From positions 1-24,576 of the forward strand of contig CAYMSA010000022.1 in the NCBI GenBank assembly GCA_964392965.1: a DNA stretch of 24,576 nt, written 5' to 3'. The translations under genes and the position numbers were made by a program. Below, in pieces: positions 23,256-24,576 of this stretch. This DNA is from CAYMSA01 sp964392965 (GTDB taxonomy: Bacteria; Actinomycetota; Coriobacteriia; Anaerosomatales; Anaerosomataceae). Under the pieces are notes generated by a model that made no database searches, was not told where the DNA came from, and worked only from the letters and a program-made list of their open reading frames with translations. Numbering within the stretch: position 1 is the stretch's first letter; each line of letters begins with the position of its first letter.

Positions 23256-24454
23256 AGCTACGGTTCTCCGGTAAGGTCCTCTCGTTCGACCCGGCCGGTT
23301 CGGATCCTCAGGTGGGTGACCACGTCGTCGTCTCGACCGAGCGCGGTCAGGAGTACGGCGAGGTCGTCCGCGCCGTGCAAGAGGTGCCCGAGCGGGATCT
23401 GGTGGCCCCGCTCAAGCCGGTTCTGCGTGTCGCCGACGAGGCCGACAGGGAACGGGATGAGTCGCTGCGCGCCAACGAGCAACAGGAGATGGCGCGGTTC
23501 CGCGCGCTCATCCGCAAGCACGGTCTCGACATGAAGCCGATCGGCATCGAGCATCTGTTCGACGGCTCCAAGGTCATCTTCTACTTCTCGGCGGATGAGC
23601 GTGTCGACTTCCGCGAACTCGTGCGGGAGATGGCCGGCGAATTCCACACGCGCATCGATCTGCGTCAGATCGGCGTGCGCGATGCTGCGCGCCTGCTGGG
23701 AGGGCTCGGTCACTGCGGTGAGGAGCTCTGCTGCACGCGTTTCTCGGGCGATTTCCAGCCGGTTTCGATCCGCATGGCGAAAGATCAGGACCTTCCGCTC
23801 AATCCATTGAAGAACAGCGGTCTGTGTGGCAGACTGATGTGCTGTCTGCGGTATGAGAGCGAGACGTACAAGGAGTTCAAGCAGCGCGCTCCCAAGTGCG
23901 GGACGCCCGTCGTTCTGCCGGAAGGCGAGGGCAAGGTCGTCGCGATCAACGTGCCTCGTGAGTCGGTCACGATCCGCCATCAGGGCGGTCCTGATATCAC
24001 GGTGCCGTTGTCCTCTCTCGACTGCAGTGCGGGGCGCGGCATGCCGTGCACGCTTGCGGCGGATGCTCTACCATCGCATGCGACGGTCGCACCGACGCAG
24101 CGCGCCACCCCCACGCTACGCGTGGCGGAGACCTCTGGCGAACCGGCCAAGGTCGAACGTCAAGAGCGTTCGGCGGAGGGCGAGGGCAGGGAAGGGCAGC
24201 GGCGGCGGCGTTCGGGTCGTAAGAAGCCCGCGGTCGCTGCGGCAGCGAGTGAGGCCCCGAAGGCGGATGAGACGCCGAAGGGCGACGGGCAGAAGGAGCC
24301 ACGCAAGCGGCGTCCGCGGCGCGGGACGGCGCAGAAGAAGCAGGCCGAGGGTGCGGAATCGCAGCCCGCGAGCGCCCCGGAGGCTCCGGCTCGCCGGAAG
24401 CGCAGGCGGTCACATCCGCGTGAAGGGGCAAGCCCCTCGGAGGGTACGGAGTAG
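23234..24454 (+). CDS. ricT: PSP1-domain protein RicT (YaaT family) with a long basic tail
   Basis: This 406-residue protein has the PSP1 domain of YaaT/RicT in about the first 265 residues. Cysteine motifs GHCGEELCCTRF (Cys161, 166, 167) and SGLCGRLMCCLRYE (Cys198, 203, 204) match the set that binds Fe-S clusters in the Bacillus Ric complex. There RicT works with RicA and RicF to control RNase Y-dependent mRNA processing. The last 140 residues are low complexity and rich in Arg, Lys, Ala, Glu and Pro, an extension beyond the core domain that may bind RNA. AGGAGG at 23221-23226 lies seven bases before ATG 23234, and the start sits inside the end of holB. The tmk-holB-ricT order is usual in Gram-positives. 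Confidence 0.93.
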   Translation: MPTVVGVKLRFSGKVLSFDPAGSDPQVGDHVVVSTERGQEYGEVVRAVQEVPERDLVAPLKPVLRVADEADRERDESLRANEQQEMARFRALIRKHGLDMKPIGIEHLFDGSKVIFYFSADERVDFRELVREMAGEFHTRIDLRQIGVRDAARLLGGLGHCGEELCCTRFSGDFQPVSIRMAKDQDLPLNPLKNSGLCGRLMCCLRYESETYKEFKQRAPKCGTPVVLPEGEGKVVAINVPRESVTIRHQGGPDITVPLSSLDCSAGRGMPCTLAADALPSHATVAPTQRATPTLRVAETSGEPAKVERQERSAEGEGREGQRRRRSGRKKPAVAAAASEAPKADETPKGDGQKEPRKRRPRRGTAQKKQAEGAESQPASAPEAPARRKRRRSHPREGASPSEGTE

Positions 24455-24462
24455 GTAGACAG

Positions 24463-24538
24463 GCCGACGTAGCTCAGCTGGTAGAGCAGCGCACTCGTAA
24501 TGCGCAGGTCAGGGGTTCGAGTCCCCTCGTCGGCTCCA
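24463..24538 (+). tRNA. tRNA-Thr (anticodon CGT)
   Basis: The 76-base cloverleaf is complete. The acceptor stem is GCCGACG with CGTCGGC at 24528-24534; the D arm has AGCTCAGCTGGTAGAGC. The anticodon stem GCGCA/TGCGC encloses the loop CTCGTAA with anticodon CGT at 24496-24498, reading ACG (Thr). The T arm contains GGTTCGAGTCC. The terminal CCA is encoded (24536-24538). Confidence 0.97.
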
Positions 24539-24548
24539 GCAACTGGCA

Positions 24549-24576
24549 GCGGGACCTTCGGGTCCCGCTTTTCGTT
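24549..24576 (+). terminator. Rho-independent terminator after tRNA-Thr
   Basis: GCGGGACC (24549-24556) pairs perfectly with GGTCCCGC (24561-24568) around a stable TTCG tetraloop, followed by TTTTCGTT. This is a textbook intrinsic terminator ten bases after the tRNA, ending the transcript that includes the tRNA and perhaps ricT. Confidence 0.95.

Noticed and set aside
24424..24437. Hairpin AGGGG/CCCCT as a terminator of ricT
   Set aside because: It has only five base pairs, lies inside the last codons of ricT and has no T-run; the strong terminator is after the tRNA.

Overview
The window is GC-rich, tightly packed bacterial chromosome. One gene, cut by the left edge, lies on the minus strand; everything from about 1547 to the end lies on the plus strand, with many 1-22 base overlaps between genes. 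Actinobacterial-type GC with two-subunit [Fe-S] class I fumarase, HypA/HypB nickel maturation, menaquinone methylation and a RicT/PSP1 protein next to tmk-holB suggests an anaerobic or microaerophilic actinobacterium of the Coriobacteriia or a sister lineage. That placement is inference; no rRNA or marker phylogeny is available here.

Layout. (1) 1-7976 is a surface-polysaccharide block: a ManC-type GDP-mannose enzyme (minus strand), then divergently a phosphohexomutase, a GT4 glycosyltransferase, a polyprenyl-phosphate sugar transferase, and an O-antigen ligase/polymerase-like membrane protein with TPR repeats. Together they could make GDP-mannose, start a lipid-linked glycan and polymerise or ligate it. 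(2) 7973-10141 carries a MenG/UbiE quinone methyltransferase and an amidohydrolase with an altered active site, possibly linked to menaquinone synthesis. (3) 10174-12837 holds two small membrane proteins of unknown role, a STAS anti-sigma-factor antagonist, and TatB-like and TatC export proteins. (4) 12848-14460 has HypA, HypB and an HD-domain protein. (5) 14638-17964 has a type IA topoisomerase that looks archaeal in type, then a degenerate nitrilase-like protein. (6) 18096-21484 has malic enzyme, fumarase alpha, an MFS transporter and fumarase beta (C4 metabolism). (7) 21481-24576 has thymidylate kinase, DNA polymerase III delta', RicT, tRNA-Thr(CGT) and a strong terminator.

Two 100-N scaffold gaps (18991-19090 and 20619-20718) break malic enzyme and the MFS transporter. 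The first is almost certainly artificial: the same 55 bases stand on both sides, and collapsing them restores a complete 380-residue malic enzyme. The second hides real sequence, since only the two ends of the transporter are present.

I see no mobile elements, CRISPR array, rRNA, or defence or secondary-metabolite system. The most notable points are the archaeal-type topoisomerase, the amidohydrolase with a replaced catalytic residue, the fumarase subunits separated by a transporter, and the misleading assembly gap. No gene-free stretch exceeds 300 bases.
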